A DNA stretch of 64,000 bases from CAZYFH01 sp965197395. Its GTDB lineage: Bacteria; Acidobacteriota; Vicinamibacteria; Vicinamibacterales; UBA8438. Shown in pieces: positions 51,601-59,147 of the stretch. The notes below the pieces were generated by a model. That model was given only the letters and a program-made list of their open reading frames with translations. It was not told the DNA's origin and searched no databases. How positions within the stretch are numbered: position 1 is the first letter of the stretch; every line of letters begins with the position of its first letter. Location of the stretch: contig CBDANB010000004.1 in NCBI GenBank assembly GCA_965197395.1, forward strand, positions 248,001 to 312,000. Reading direction: 5' to 3'. The translations under genes were made by a program, and so were the position numbers.

Positions 51601-51769
51601 CCGTCGTATAGATGTGCCAATCGAACTTGTCGTACTTGACCCGGTTTTTCCCGTAATACGTGGCGAACTGGCCCTGGGCTCCGGCCTCGGTGGCCAACGA
51701 GACCACACAAAGTCCGAGCGCCACAGCCACCCATGGAGGAGCGCCCCGGCGGCGTTGTCTACGCGTCAT
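48626..51769 (-). CDS. Outer-membrane protein: gluzincin peptidase, TolB-like propeller and beta-barrel
   Basis: A 1047-residue exported protein. After a signal peptide (PWVAVALGLCVVSLATEAGA) comes a peptidase-MA-like domain (about 35-300) with HELTH (His150, Glu151, His154) and WVDEGLSD (Glu176), a complete gluzincin zinc site. Residues about 330-660 are TolB/WD40-like propeller blades (SPDFSPDGRTIAFSA, APFYSPDGSYIIHTT). The last 370 residues look like a BamA/TamA-type barrel ending in the aromatic RFQMWIGFDF, with final Phe as in outer-membrane proteins. ATG at 51769 has GAGGTG 4-5 bases upstream. Function unknown; possibly surface peptidase or folding factor. Confidence 0.85.
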   Translation of the reverse strand: MTRRQRRRGAPPWVAVALGLCVVSLATEAGAQGQFATYYGKNRVKYDKFDWHIYTTDHFEIYYYPELEQHLERVAGYAESAYQQVSSDLRHELAFAVPLIVFKTHSEFEQQNIFPGGSPEGVGAFAEPYRNRIVLPIDEPPDGLYRLITHELTHVFEFDIIPRSIIRNNVPLWVDEGLSDFMAGVWRPLDLMTVRDVAVSDIVPSMTEFDGYGGFASGRVVYNLGHAVFEFIEERWGMEGIRQFMFALRRSAIGAGEDPYEEALDLPAEEFDDAFKAYLDDRFEAFRDKERPSDYGRDLAPDPLRSRYPVVISLEASPSGEVIAAVAVNRKDRELDVVLLSSATGEVVRNLTSGFDQSFGFEYIVQNGHRSNSVPWLSWAPSGDQIAFLVRRGKTKALVIQNVATREVEEVIDLESVDEPESPDFSPDGRTIAFSALNGGVGNIYEIDLATHEITNLTQTEFADYAPFYSPDGSYIIHTTRVSGNDKLFRLDRATGDRTQLTFGTHDEAGGQFLDDNTIVFTSTAVDPTQPLDPETARDGEIFNIWTLDLEDGELQQLTDTATGNTNPVLLSPDEDEEGDRIAFITYAKAEYGLHTIVLDDPLYTASTSDFGGPGPIIDFQAPLTHMLNLGNTRKKGRFENMYLEGPPPINFGVTNNGDLMGGTVISFADVLGDQHFSIMALSIAQYRTYGASYTNLAGRFQFAAQGIVSEQFFYGFYPGSAFSSGLGFLNRDDALATRSQRGGSLAGIYPLDRFRRIELSAGLFNYKEGFSNDALAQQSTTFQQQRFGTSIFRDGTFMPLGARYVQETTVFREFGPVSGNTVMFGYEYAPPAGSLLSRQTVDLDARAYLRIAETGVLALRGRAFKSWGEFPDFTFFGGQSEMRGYDYLQFLGHKAFFGNAELRFPLVEAMATPIGVLGGIRGTFFFNFGMAGFDGQPMNAWTTDPVVVRPVINFAANPVTRQPQQVLGDPVAVSGFRLDNARASYGIGLTTMAIGFPIHFDWAWLTLFNREWEDVFFAQEAARQGVLRGSDVFRKVRFQMWIGFDF

Positions 51770-52161
51770 CGTGCACCTCGCGGCGGTGGCGACGGAACTG
51801 TCATCGGGGGCTCCTTGCGGCCTTCGGCAGGGCTGGCACCGGACCGGATCGATCGAATTCATCTTATGCGAGCTACGACGATTGCGGCAATCGTCCGGAT
51901 CTCGAGACAGCAAGGACCATGCCGCGGGTTGTGGGCCGAAAACCGCACCGACGCCGCCGCCGTCGGGGGCTCAGCTGCCCGCTTGCGTGGACACATCGGC
52001 GAGTACCGGACTCGATTGACGCCGATGCGCTGTCGCACGTCGCGCCCGCGACCTTGAGATCATGCGGCACGACGCGGTAATCTGGCAGTACGCCGACTGA
52101 CGGACGCGCGTGGCTGCTCGACGAACGAGAGGACGGAGCCCCGAAGCTCCGGGCGAGGCAT
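51770..52161. other. 392-base divergent spacer, no gene seen
   Basis: It separates the minus-strand outer-membrane protein from the plus-strand thioredoxin gene and must contain both promoters. A TTGACG (52016-52021) could be a -35, but no -10 fits at 16-18 bases. GGAGC-CCCGAA-GCTCC (near 52134-52149) is a small hairpin 12 bases before the thioredoxin ATG. No convincing small ORF or RNA gene was found. Confidence 0.5.
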
Positions 52162-52722
52162 ATGACGACACGGTGGATAATCGCGATCGGCGCGGCGCTC
52201 GCGCTCGGCATGCTGACGCTGCCCAGTGTGGGACGCGTCGCGTTTGAGCCGTTCTCGTTGTTCGAGACGGAGGTGTCGGCCGCGGCCGCGTCGTGCGACG
52301 CCGACGCCAAGCCGGCCCCGCTCGATTTCACGTTGCGGGACATGAACGGCGACGAGGTCAACCTGGCGTCGCTCGAGGGGCGCGTGATCCTCCTCAACTT
52401 CTGGGCGACGTGGTGCGGGCCCTGCAAGATCGAGATCCCGTGGTTCGTCGAGTTCCAGCGTCAATACGAAGACGAGGGGCTGGTGGTGCTCGGGGTGTCC
52501 CTCGACGATACACCGGAGCAGATCAAGCCGTTTGCCGCGGAGTACCAGGTCAACTACCCGATGCTCGTCGGACTGGGACGGGAGGACTTTCAGGAGGCCT
52601 ACGGGCCGCTCTGGGGCATTCCGGTCACGTTCTTCATCGATCGGGAGGGGACGGTGTGCCGCACTCACATGGGCATCGCCACGAAGGCGGAGTTCCAGAA
52701 GGACCTCGACGACCTGCTGTAG
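52162..52722 (+). CDS. TlpA/ResA-like thiol-disulfide oxidoreductase
   Basis: A 186-residue exported thioredoxin-fold protein. The N-terminal hydrophobic segment (IIAIGAALALGMLTLPSVG) is a signal anchor; the active site is WATWCGPCKIE with Cys85 and Cys88. GVSLDDTPEQIKPFAAEY, the cis-proline region WGIPVTFFIDREG and the final helix match the TlpA/ResA group. It probably reduces disulfides in the periplasm, for instance for cytochrome c maturation. A GC-rich repeat element begins at its stop codon. Confidence 0.93.
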   Translation: MTTRWIIAIGAALALGMLTLPSVGRVAFEPFSLFETEVSAAAASCDADAKPAPLDFTLRDMNGDEVNLASLEGRVILLNFWATWCGPCKIEIPWFVEFQRQYEDEGLVVLGVSLDDTPEQIKPFAAEYQVNYPMLVGLGREDFQEAYGPLWGIPVTFFIDREGTVCRTHMGIATKAEFQKDLDDLL

Positions 52723-52814
52723 ATGGGGCTTCGCCCCAAGCCCCCGCGAACCGCTGCGTGGGGACCCCGAGAGCCCACGCCGCGGTCGCGAGGCGCGCTG
52801 TGCGCGCCTTACTG
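52720..52814. repeat. GC-rich stop-adjacent repeat, single copy
   Basis: Beginning in the stop codon of the thioredoxin gene: GATGGGGCTTCGCCCC, AAGCCCCCGCG, GGGGACCCCGAGAGCCC, GCGGTCGCGAGGCGCGC and TGTGCGCGCC. This is the reverse orientation of the copies at 8886-9099, so relative to the gene it follows, the order is the same. The stems could end transcription. Confidence 0.8.
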
Positions 52815-52914
52815 TCTCGGCACCCCTGACTCTGTTGCGCACGAGTCGGCCGGTCACGACCGCTCTCTGATGGGCTCCGCCGTGAGCGCGCCGCGCTGTA
52901 GTATCATCTAGTCC

Positions 52915-53139
52915 ATGCTCAAGGGATTCGAGCGCGCACGTCTCGCGTGTGGCTGCCAGATCCGCTTCCGCGAGGGAGTCGAGGGGAGTCCGGTCGCTGT
53001 TGTTGTCGACCGGAAAGCGCCCGGCTGCCGACTCTCGATCCACGTCGAGAGCATGCCGGTCTACGACTACCGCGAGGCGTTGCGGCGGTCGACGCGCATC
53101 AGTCCGCCGACTGAGGGCGACTACGAAGAGGAAGGCTAG
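52915..53139 (+). CDS. Small conserved-looking protein, function unknown
   Basis: A 74-residue protein with RLACGCQIRFREGVEGSPVA and APGCRLSIHVESMPVYDYR; three cysteines (residues 12, 14 and about 38) might bind metal. Acidic C-terminus. No family recognised. ATG at 52915 follows a TAGTATCAT stretch that could be a -10. Its last 41 bases overlap the 3' end of the convergent gene at 53099-54859. Confidence 0.6.
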   Translation: MLKGFERARLACGCQIRFREGVEGSPVAVVVDRKAPGCRLSIHVESMPVYDYREALRRSTRISPPTEGDYEEEG

Positions 53140-54859
53140 GTACCCTCGCTAGCCGTTCGGCATCGGCGTCCACCGTCAGATCCAGCGTCGTCGTCGTCCC
53201 CGCCTCGATGATGGCTTCCATACCGGCGGACGCAACCGCGTCGAAGTCGGCCCGGCCGGAGAGCTCGCCGGGATACAGCTCCTCGACGAGCGCCACCAGA
53301 TAGCTGCCGGTCGGCAGACCCGCGATGTCGTATCGCCCGTTCAGGTCGGGGTACGTCAGTTGCACGTGCCGGCTTCCCGCGAATCGCAAGAACGGGTTGC
53401 GGGACACGACGACGACGGCGCGGTCCGTGACGGGATCACCGGCGTCGTTGGTCACGAGGCCGGTCAGCCGGCTCGACTGATCGGTCAGGATCACGCGCAG
53501 CCCCCGGATACTCGCACCTTGAGTGAAGTCGAGCGCCACGTCGATCACGTCGCGACCTTGATGCAAAACGCGATCGAGGACCCATGGCGGCGGGAGCGCT
53601 CCGATGCGGACGACCCGAGGACCGGGAGGGCTGTCGAAGAGGAAGGTGCCGTCCGGACGGGTCGGCGCCGATGTCGCGCCCTGGGTCAGGGTGCCGTCAG
53701 CCATCGGGGCGCTCACGATGAACCCGGATAAATCGGCGGGCACAGGAGTGCCCCCGCGCGGCTCGAGCTCGATGCGACCCTCGAGCAGCGCGCCGGGGCT
53801 CAGCGAGAGGACGAGGTTGAAGAGGTCGGTTTGTCCGACGGTGACGACAAACGATCCGAAGAGGCGACCGGCCACCCCGGTGGCGCTCGCCTGCGCGCGC
53901 ACCCGGTAGGTTCCAGGTCTCACGCTGGGGAACGAGAAGACGCCGGCTGGAGTGGCTTGGGCGCCGAGGACCGTCCCGATGTTGGCGCCGTCGCTGGATT
54001 CCGGACTGACCGTCACGATCCCCGATCGCAGCTCGATCCCTGCAGCGACCGTCAGCCGGCCGCTGACGCGAGCGCTGGAGACGGCCTGCATGGTGATATC
54101 GATGCCCGGCACCGAGCCGTTCCTGATGAGCCCGACGCGTGTGGCGTCACCTGGGGTTGGGACGTCCGGGTGGAACGTGTGATCGGGGACCCCGGTTTCG
54201 TCGAGCGCGCCCTCGGCGGCGGGATCGAAGGCACCGACGTAATAGTCGCCAGGCGGCAGGCCGGTGATGGTGTACGTGCCGTTGGCGCTGCTCTGGGCGC
54301 TGCTGATCGGCACGAGGACGCGCTGGCTCTCGCGCAACTGGGGCCTGAGCGCCTCGACCTCGATCAGCTCCATCGGAGCGCCGGTCGCGTCGAGCACCCG
54401 GCCCCGAATCGTGGCGCCGCGCCGGAGGGCGAAATCGACGTCACCGAAGACGTCACCCGCCGACAGGTCGACGGTGACGCCGGCGTCGAGTGCGTGGCGC
54501 TGGCCGAAACGACGCCCTATGAACCCGAGCGCGCTGGCGCGCAGCGAGTAGGATGCCTCGGCAAGCCCACCGATCTCGTAGCGACCATCCGGACCGGAGG
54601 TGGCGACCTGCTGCCAGCCGGTGGCCTCGTTCGTCGCGACCACGAGCGCGCCCGCGATTGGCCCACGCGTGTCCCCGTCCAAGACGACACCCGCAAGAAC
54701 GGCGCCCGCACGCGCGGCGGCGGTCGAGGATTCCGTCTGACGCGGAGCCTGGGGGAGCGCGGGCCCGACGGCGGTGGCCGGAGCCACCACGACCGCCAAC
54801 AACGCGGTGCCGAGAGCCGCTCGCCACGGGCAACGCGCGGCGTGGCGCACGAACACCAT
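53099..54859 (-). CDS. Exported carboxypeptidase-regulatory-like (CarboxypepD_reg) domain protein
   Basis: A 586-residue secreted protein with a signal peptide (WRAALGTALLAVVVAPATA). It is made of several beta-sandwich repeats of the carboxypeptidase regulatory/Cna-B type: GVVLDGDTRGPIAGALVVAT with GPDGRYEIGGLAEASYSLRA, then IRGRVLDATGAPM with NGTYTITGLPPGDYYV, and LTGLVTNDAGDPVTDRAVVV with NGRYDIAGLPTGSYLVA. Such domains are abundant in Acidobacteriota surface proteins. No TonB barrel follows. Probably carbohydrate or surface binding; exact role unknown. Confidence 0.88.
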   Translation of the reverse strand: MVFVRHAARCPWRAALGTALLAVVVAPATAVGPALPQAPRQTESSTAAARAGAVLAGVVLDGDTRGPIAGALVVATNEATGWQQVATSGPDGRYEIGGLAEASYSLRASALGFIGRRFGQRHALDAGVTVDLSAGDVFGDVDFALRRGATIRGRVLDATGAPMELIEVEALRPQLRESQRVLVPISSAQSSANGTYTITGLPPGDYYVGAFDPAAEGALDETGVPDHTFHPDVPTPGDATRVGLIRNGSVPGIDITMQAVSSARVSGRLTVAAGIELRSGIVTVSPESSDGANIGTVLGAQATPAGVFSFPSVRPGTYRVRAQASATGVAGRLFGSFVVTVGQTDLFNLVLSLSPGALLEGRIELEPRGGTPVPADLSGFIVSAPMADGTLTQGATSAPTRPDGTFLFDSPPGPRVVRIGALPPPWVLDRVLHQGRDVIDVALDFTQGASIRGLRVILTDQSSRLTGLVTNDAGDPVTDRAVVVVSRNPFLRFAGSRHVQLTYPDLNGRYDIAGLPTGSYLVALVEELYPGELSGRADFDAVASAGMEAIIEAGTTTTLDLTVDADAERLARVPSLPLRSRPQSAD

Positions 54860-54916
54860 AGCGAGTATGATATCAGGCTCCGCCAGCCGTTAACTAGTGA
54901 CCTGTAGAGGTTTGTG

Positions 54917-55219
54917 ATGGCTCAGCTCGGCTCTGAAATTGAGGTCGATTGCCCCGGCTGCGGGTCGACGCTCGTCATCGACGTCAACCTCCGGCGGGTC
55001 GTTTCTCACCGTGCGCCGGAGCGAGACGATAAGCCCGAGCTCGGTAACGCCCAGCGGATCCTGGCCGAGGAGGCCGCCCGGAGGGAGGCTGTCTTCAAGC
55101 GATCGGTCGCGGATCAGAAGGGCCGCAGCGACGCCCTGTCGAAGCGTTTCGAGGAGGCGCTGAAGCAGGCCAAGGAGGAGCCGGTCACCAAACCGATCCG
55201 GGATTTCGATCTGGACTAA
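54917..55219 (+). CDS. Small CxxC protein with a charged helical tail, function unknown
   Basis: A 100-residue protein. The N-terminus has one zinc-ribbon-like CPGCG with the context SEIEVDCPGCGSTLVIDVN; no second CxxC follows, so two chains or no metal may be involved. Residues 45-90 are a long charged helix (AQRILAEEAARREAVFKRSV). ATG at 54917 has GAGG 8-9 bases upstream. Divergent from the gene ending at 54859 and followed by a GC-rich repeat. Confidence 0.7.
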   Translation: MAQLGSEIEVDCPGCGSTLVIDVNLRRVVSHRAPERDDKPELGNAQRILAEEAARREAVFKRSVADQKGRSDALSKRFEEALKQAKEEPVTKPIRDFDLD

Positions 55220-55222
55220 ATT

Positions 55223-55355
55223 TAGATGGGGCTGCGCCCCAAGCCCCCGCGACCGCTCCGCGGGGACCCCGAGAGCCCCGCTCCGCGGTCGCGAGGCGCG
55301 CTGTGCGCGCCTTGGCTCTCGATGGGGTTGCGCGCGCTGTGCGCGCCTTGGCGTT
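55223..55355. repeat. GC-rich stop-adjacent repeat, copy plus partial
   Basis: Full copy 55226-55320: GATGGGGCTGCGCCCC, AAGCCCCCGCGACC, CCGCGGGGACCCCGAGAG, GCGGTCGCGAGGCGCGC and TGTGCGCGCC. A shortened second copy follows (CTCGATGGGGTTGCGCGC, GCTGTGCGCGCCTTGGCG). It begins 7 bases after the stop of the CxxC-protein gene. Confidence 0.82.
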
Positions 55356-55367
55356 CCACGGTCCGAG

Positions 55368-56111
55368 ATGGATTCGAGCGACCACCCGCGAGTCGCCGCG
55401 CCCCGCGTCCGGGTCGGTACCTCCGGGTACAACTACCCGGAGTGGAAGGGAAGCTTCTATCCGGAGAAGTTCTCGCAGAAGAAAATGCTCCCGTACTATG
55501 CGGAGCGCCTCGAGACCGTCGAGATCAACTACACGTTCTACCGGCTGCCGACCGAGCGTCTGCTCGCCGGGTGGTCGGCGATCACGCCGCCCGGGTTTAC
55601 CTTCACGCTCAAGGCGCCTCGGCGGATCACCCACGACGCCCGGCTACGGAACTGCGGAGAGTTGACGCGCGCGTTCTGCGAGGCCGCCGCGTCCCTCGGG
55701 CCCAAGCTCGGGGTGTTGCTGTTCCAGCTTCCACCGTCGTTCAAAAAGGACCTGTCGGTGCTCGACGGGTTCCTTGCCACGCTGCCGCCGGGCGCGCGCG
55801 CCGCGTTCGAGTTCCGCCACGACTCCTGGCACGACGCCGACGTGTACGAGCGACTCTCGGCGTCCGGTTTGGCGCTCTGTGTGGCCGACAGCGCCCGCAT
55901 GTCGACGCCGGTCGAGATCACCGCGCGGTACGGCTACTTCCGGCTTCGCGACGAGGGCTACAGCGAGGCCGACGTGGCGCGGTGGGCCGGGACGATCAAG
56001 TCGGCGACGGCTGCGTGCGAAGAGGTGTTCGTCTACTTCAAGCACGAGGACAAGGGCAAAGGGCCAGCGTTCGCGAAGCTGCTGGTCGACGCGCTGGCGT
56101 CGAGCCGTTAG
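55368..56111 (+). CDS. DUF72-family protein
   Basis: A 247-residue TIM-barrel-like protein. Landmarks of DUF72: VRVGTSGYNYPEWKGSFYP, ETVEINYTFYRLPTE, FTFTLKAPRRITHDARL, GVLLFQLPPSF, FEFRHDSWHDADVYERL and VFVYFKHEDKGKGPA (short form of the usual N-terminal-to-C-terminal order). Function unproven; some members are linked to iron-sulfur or sugar metabolism. Its last 4 bases overlap the stop of the convergent hydrolase. Confidence 0.92.
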   Translation: MDSSDHPRVAAPRVRVGTSGYNYPEWKGSFYPEKFSQKKMLPYYAERLETVEINYTFYRLPTERLLAGWSAITPPGFTFTLKAPRRITHDARLRNCGELTRAFCEAAASLGPKLGVLLFQLPPSFKKDLSVLDGFLATLPPGARAAFEFRHDSWHDADVYERLSASGLALCVADSARMSTPVEITARYGYFRLRDEGYSEADVARWAGTIKSATAACEEVFVYFKHEDKGKGPAFAKLLVDALASSR

Positions 56112-57121
56112 CCCTCCGCTGGATCGTCGTCGCGGCAGTGCCGCTGGGCGAACCCCACCGCCGTCCGTTCCGCCCAATACCCATCGAAGCCGTTCGACGG
56201 TTCGGCATAGAACCCGCAGTGGCCGCCGTGACGCTGGATGGCGGTCGTGACCTGCCGGTTGCCGGCGACCGCCGGATCGCGAAACTGCGCGGGGGGGACG
56301 AACGGATCGTCATCGGCGCTGAGGATGAGCGTTGGCACCCTGATGCGGTCGATCACGCGGAGGCTGCTCGCCCGGTGATAGTAGTCGTCGGCGTCGCGGA
56401 ACCCGTGATGCGGGGCCGTGAACGCCTCATCGAAGGCGCGCACCGTCCGCACGCCGCCAAGCGGGCTCAGATCGAACAGCCCCGGGTATGCGCGCGCCTT
56501 GCGACGCATCCGGCGCTTGAGGTTACGGACGAAGTTCCATTCGTAGAAGAGGTTTCGCCGATGCTCGAGCGCGTCCACGCAGCGCGCGAGGTCCATCGTC
56601 GGCGACACCGCGCAGACCGCTCGGAGTGACGGGGGCGGTGAGCCACCGTAGTCGCCGGCCAGCTTCAACGCGACGTTGCCTCCGAGCGAGTACCCGACGA
56701 GGGCGATGCGTGGGAGACCGTCGACCTCGGCCAATTCGCGGACGACGGCCGCCGGGTCGGCAGAGAGCCCGGAGTGGTAGAGACCACGCGAGAGGTGCTC
56801 GGTGCGCCCACAATTACGCTGATTGAGGAGCACGACATTGAGGCGAGCCGCGCGGGCCTTGTCCGCGAGCCCACGCATGTAGTGCGCCTCGCTCGATCCT
56901 TCGAGGCCATGCAGCGCGATCAGCGTCGCGTGACGTCGTGGCTGCGGCTGCCAGTGGCAGTGCGCGAGCACGCGCGCGTCGCGCGCGACGTCGAAGTACC
57001 GCCGCACGGCGGCCGGCAAGCGGGGGAGCGCGCGCGGACGACCCCAGGTGAACAGGGTCATGCGGTGTCCGCCGTCGAGCCCCGCGGCGGGTCGAAAGGT
57101 GTCCTCGTCGGTAGCGGGCAT
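56108..57121 (-). CDS. YheT-type alpha/beta hydrolase
   Basis: A 337-residue alpha/beta-fold hydrolase. The oxyanion region is LIALHGLEGSSEAHYMRGLA; the nucleophile elbow is GYSLGGN; the acid lies in ILSADDDPFVPP and the histidine in GGHCGF. These fit the YheT/ABHD1 group of esterases, often acting on acyl chains. Length and motif spacing are normal. The ATG at 57121 (MPATDEDTF) is used; ATG near residue 21 is possible. Confidence 0.88.
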   Translation of the reverse strand: MPATDEDTFRPAAGLDGGHRMTLFTWGRPRALPRLPAAVRRYFDVARDARVLAHCHWQPQPRRHATLIALHGLEGSSEAHYMRGLADKARAARLNVVLLNQRNCGRTEHLSRGLYHSGLSADPAAVVRELAEVDGLPRIALVGYSLGGNVALKLAGDYGGSPPPSLRAVCAVSPTMDLARCVDALEHRRNLFYEWNFVRNLKRRMRRKARAYPGLFDLSPLGGVRTVRAFDEAFTAPHHGFRDADDYYHRASSLRVIDRIRVPTLILSADDDPFVPPAQFRDPAVAGNRQVTTAIQRHGGHCGFYAEPSNGFDGYWAERTAVGFAQRHCRDDDPAEG

Positions 57122-57200
57122 GGGTGTCGCACGGCGTTGGGCGACCGTGGCAGCACACCTTGGCAGGGAATGCGGGCGCGACGCAAGCGGCCGTGGATAC

Positions 57201-57245
57201 CGAGTCCTAAGCTCGAAGGGCGCTAAGCCACCGAGCCCTAAGGCT
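57201..57245. repeat. TAAGCC-word repeat
   Basis: CGAGTCCTAAGCTCG is itself an 5-base-stem hairpin (CGAGT...GCTCG approximately), followed by GGGCGCTAAGCC and GAGCCCTAAGGC, ending at the stop of the next minus-strand gene (57244). Related to the words at 6985 and 17844. Confidence 0.4.
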
Positions 57246-58791
57246 AGTCGTCATCGGCTGACGCCTCGGCGCGCCAGTCGAGCCGGTGGTCGGACCGCAG
57301 ATCGTACACCGTGAACCGGCCGTGTTGGTGCGCGGTGGGGAGGTCCAGTGGCCGCTCCGCGATCAGGTAGTCCAAATCGTACCTGCGGGCGAGCCAGCGA
57401 GCCCGCGCGGGATCGAGCGCCGCGAAGTCGCCGAGGTCGGCGATGCGCCTGGCCACGCGATGGGCAACGTCGCTGGAGTAGATGGCAATGCCGATGTCCT
57501 TCACCTCTTCCAGATAGACATCGCGGCCGCTCGCGGCCCTCACGCTCGACCCGTATCGCCAGGCGTGACCGGGATCCGCCAGGAAGTGCGTGCCGATCGG
57601 GCGTTGACCGGCCCATTGCATGACCGCGGTCCACTCCGTCGCCGGCAGGTCGATTTCGACGAGTGGATGGTCGGCCCGCTCGGCGAAGGTCACATAGCTG
57701 CCCCTGGCCAAGCCCGCGACGACGATCAGCGCCACCGCCGCGTGCCGCACCAGGAGACCGCGGCGCGCGAGGCCCCCGAGCGGGCGCCGTGCCAGCGGGC
57801 TCTCGACGAGGACCCACACCGTGTACATGATAGCCAGGAGGTCGAGGATCCAGAAGATGCGATTGAGTTGCAGCTGCACGACCAACGCGACGCCGGCGTG
57901 AGCCAGCGGCAGCGAGGCGAGAAACAGCAGCAAGAGCGTGCCCGCCCCCGCGACCAGGCCTGTCTCGCGGGCGCCGGCGAGCCCGAGCGTGCGCCGGTAG
58001 TCGTAGACGCCGGCGATGATGGCGGCGAAACCAAGATTGACGAACCAGGTCGACATCGGCCACTGAGTCGCCAGCAGATAGTCCTTCGACTGCAGCACCG
58101 CGCTCCACGTCGCATCCATCACGACCAGCTGCGTGCGGAGCGTGCTGGCGAGCAGCACGGCGCCAGCGGTCGCAACCGCACCGGCGATCGACAGGAGTGG
58201 ATGCCGCGCCTCGCGGTCGGCAACGAACGCGGCGATACCGATCAGTACCGCGAACCACAGCCCGGTCGTCGGATGAAGCAGGACGGCGGCCACGACCGCG
58301 GTGAGCCCGATCCACGTGCGCCCGCGGAGAAACGCGGCTGCGGCCGTCAGACCGGCGGCGAACGCGAGCTGGCGCGGGTGGAGATAGGCCTCGAACGTGT
58401 TGACCGCCGTGTCCGGAATCCGGTGTCGGATGGCCAGCGCGGCGACGAATGCGACCACACCCCACCAGGTGGCGTAGAGCGACCGCCCGATGCTGACCGC
58501 TGCGGCGTATACGACGCCGACGCCCGCGAAGTAGCTCAGGAGGAACGCGATCGGGAGGCTCACCCCGGTCAGGACGAGGAGCGGCGCGAACCAGTTGTCG
58601 AACGCGAAGAGCTGGTTCTGTGCGTCGAGCAGCGGCGCGTCATACGGGAACAGGCGCGGGTCGAGTCCCTGGAGGACCACCGGCACGTAGAACGCCTGGT
58701 CGGAGACCCCATATCGGTAGCCGCCGACGTTGAGCAGCATCAGGGCGGTGAAGCCGATCACGCCGAGGACGAGCGATGTCACGCGGGCCAT
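57244..58791 (-). CDS. Polytopic membrane protein, DUF6798-like, function unknown
   Basis: A 515-residue protein with about ten membrane spans, for example LVLGVIGFTALMLLNVGGY, LLVLTGVSLPIAFLLSYFAG, WWGVVAFVAALAI, and GAGTLLLLFLASLPLAHAGVAL. Soluble loops contain GYRYGVSDQAFYVPVVLQ near the start and a C-terminal region with PIGTHFLADPGHAWRYGSSV. The opening 'GYRYGxxDQAFYxP' is a recurring feature of acidobacterial membrane proteins grouped as DUF6798. It may be a glycosyltransferase-like membrane protein, but I see no catalytic motif. Confidence 0.7.
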   Translation of the reverse strand: MARVTSLVLGVIGFTALMLLNVGGYRYGVSDQAFYVPVVLQGLDPRLFPYDAPLLDAQNQLFAFDNWFAPLLVLTGVSLPIAFLLSYFAGVGVVYAAAVSIGRSLYATWWGVVAFVAALAIRHRIPDTAVNTFEAYLHPRQLAFAAGLTAAAAFLRGRTWIGLTAVVAAVLLHPTTGLWFAVLIGIAAFVADREARHPLLSIAGAVATAGAVLLASTLRTQLVVMDATWSAVLQSKDYLLATQWPMSTWFVNLGFAAIIAGVYDYRRTLGLAGARETGLVAGAGTLLLLFLASLPLAHAGVALVVQLQLNRIFWILDLLAIMYTVWVLVESPLARRPLGGLARRGLLVRHAAVALIVVAGLARGSYVTFAERADHPLVEIDLPATEWTAVMQWAGQRPIGTHFLADPGHAWRYGSSVRAASGRDVYLEEVKDIGIAIYSSDVAHRVARRIADLGDFAALDPARARWLARRYDLDYLIAERPLDLPTAHQHGRFTVYDLRSDHRLDWRAEASADDD

Positions 58792-59147
58792 GCAGCCGTT
58801 GTATCGACCGCTCGGTACGACTCGCGTAGTGGGTCACCGGCAGGTCGAATCGTGCCAAAGTGTTCAGTTTTGTGGCGCCCGGCGGGGATGCGGAGCTAGC
58901 CCCGTCTCGGGAGGCCGATGTTAGGATCGGCGGCCAAGGCGCGCACGGCGCGCCTCGCGGGCGCGGAGTGGGGCTCTCGGGGTCCCCGCGGAGCGGCCGC
59001 GGGGGTGCGGGGCGAAGCCCCGTCTCGGGAGGCCGATGTCAGGATCGGCGGCCAAGGCGCGCACGGCGCGCCTCGCGGGCGCGGAGTGGGGCTCTCGGGG
59101 TCCCCGCGGAGCGGCCGCGGGGGTGCGGGGCGAAGCCCCGTCTAAGT
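58792..59147. repeat. 356-base gene-free region with two tandem GC-rich repeat copies
   Basis: After about 110 bases without recognised features, two nearly identical 118-base units follow. Each is GTCTCGGGAGGCCGATGT, AGGATCGGCGGCC, AAGGCGCGCACGGCGCGCC and then GAGTGGGGCTCTCGGGG, TCCCCGCGGAGCGGCCGCG and GCGGGGCGAAGCCCCGT; a partial unit precedes them (58893). The last GGGGCGAAGCCCC sits 7 bases from the stop of the DinB gene (59148). The unit and its spacer resemble 8886-9099. Confidence 0.85.

Noticed and set aside
51873..52427. Minus-strand coding gene in the divergent spacer and thioredoxin gene
   Set aside because: Serine/arginine-rich shadow of the thioredoxin gene, with no motif or ribosome-binding site.
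58904..59147. CRISPR-like array or structured RNA gene
   Set aside because: Only two identical 118-base units; spacer and core are both repeated, and related copies lie after stop codons elsewhere, so a dispersed repeat explains it better.
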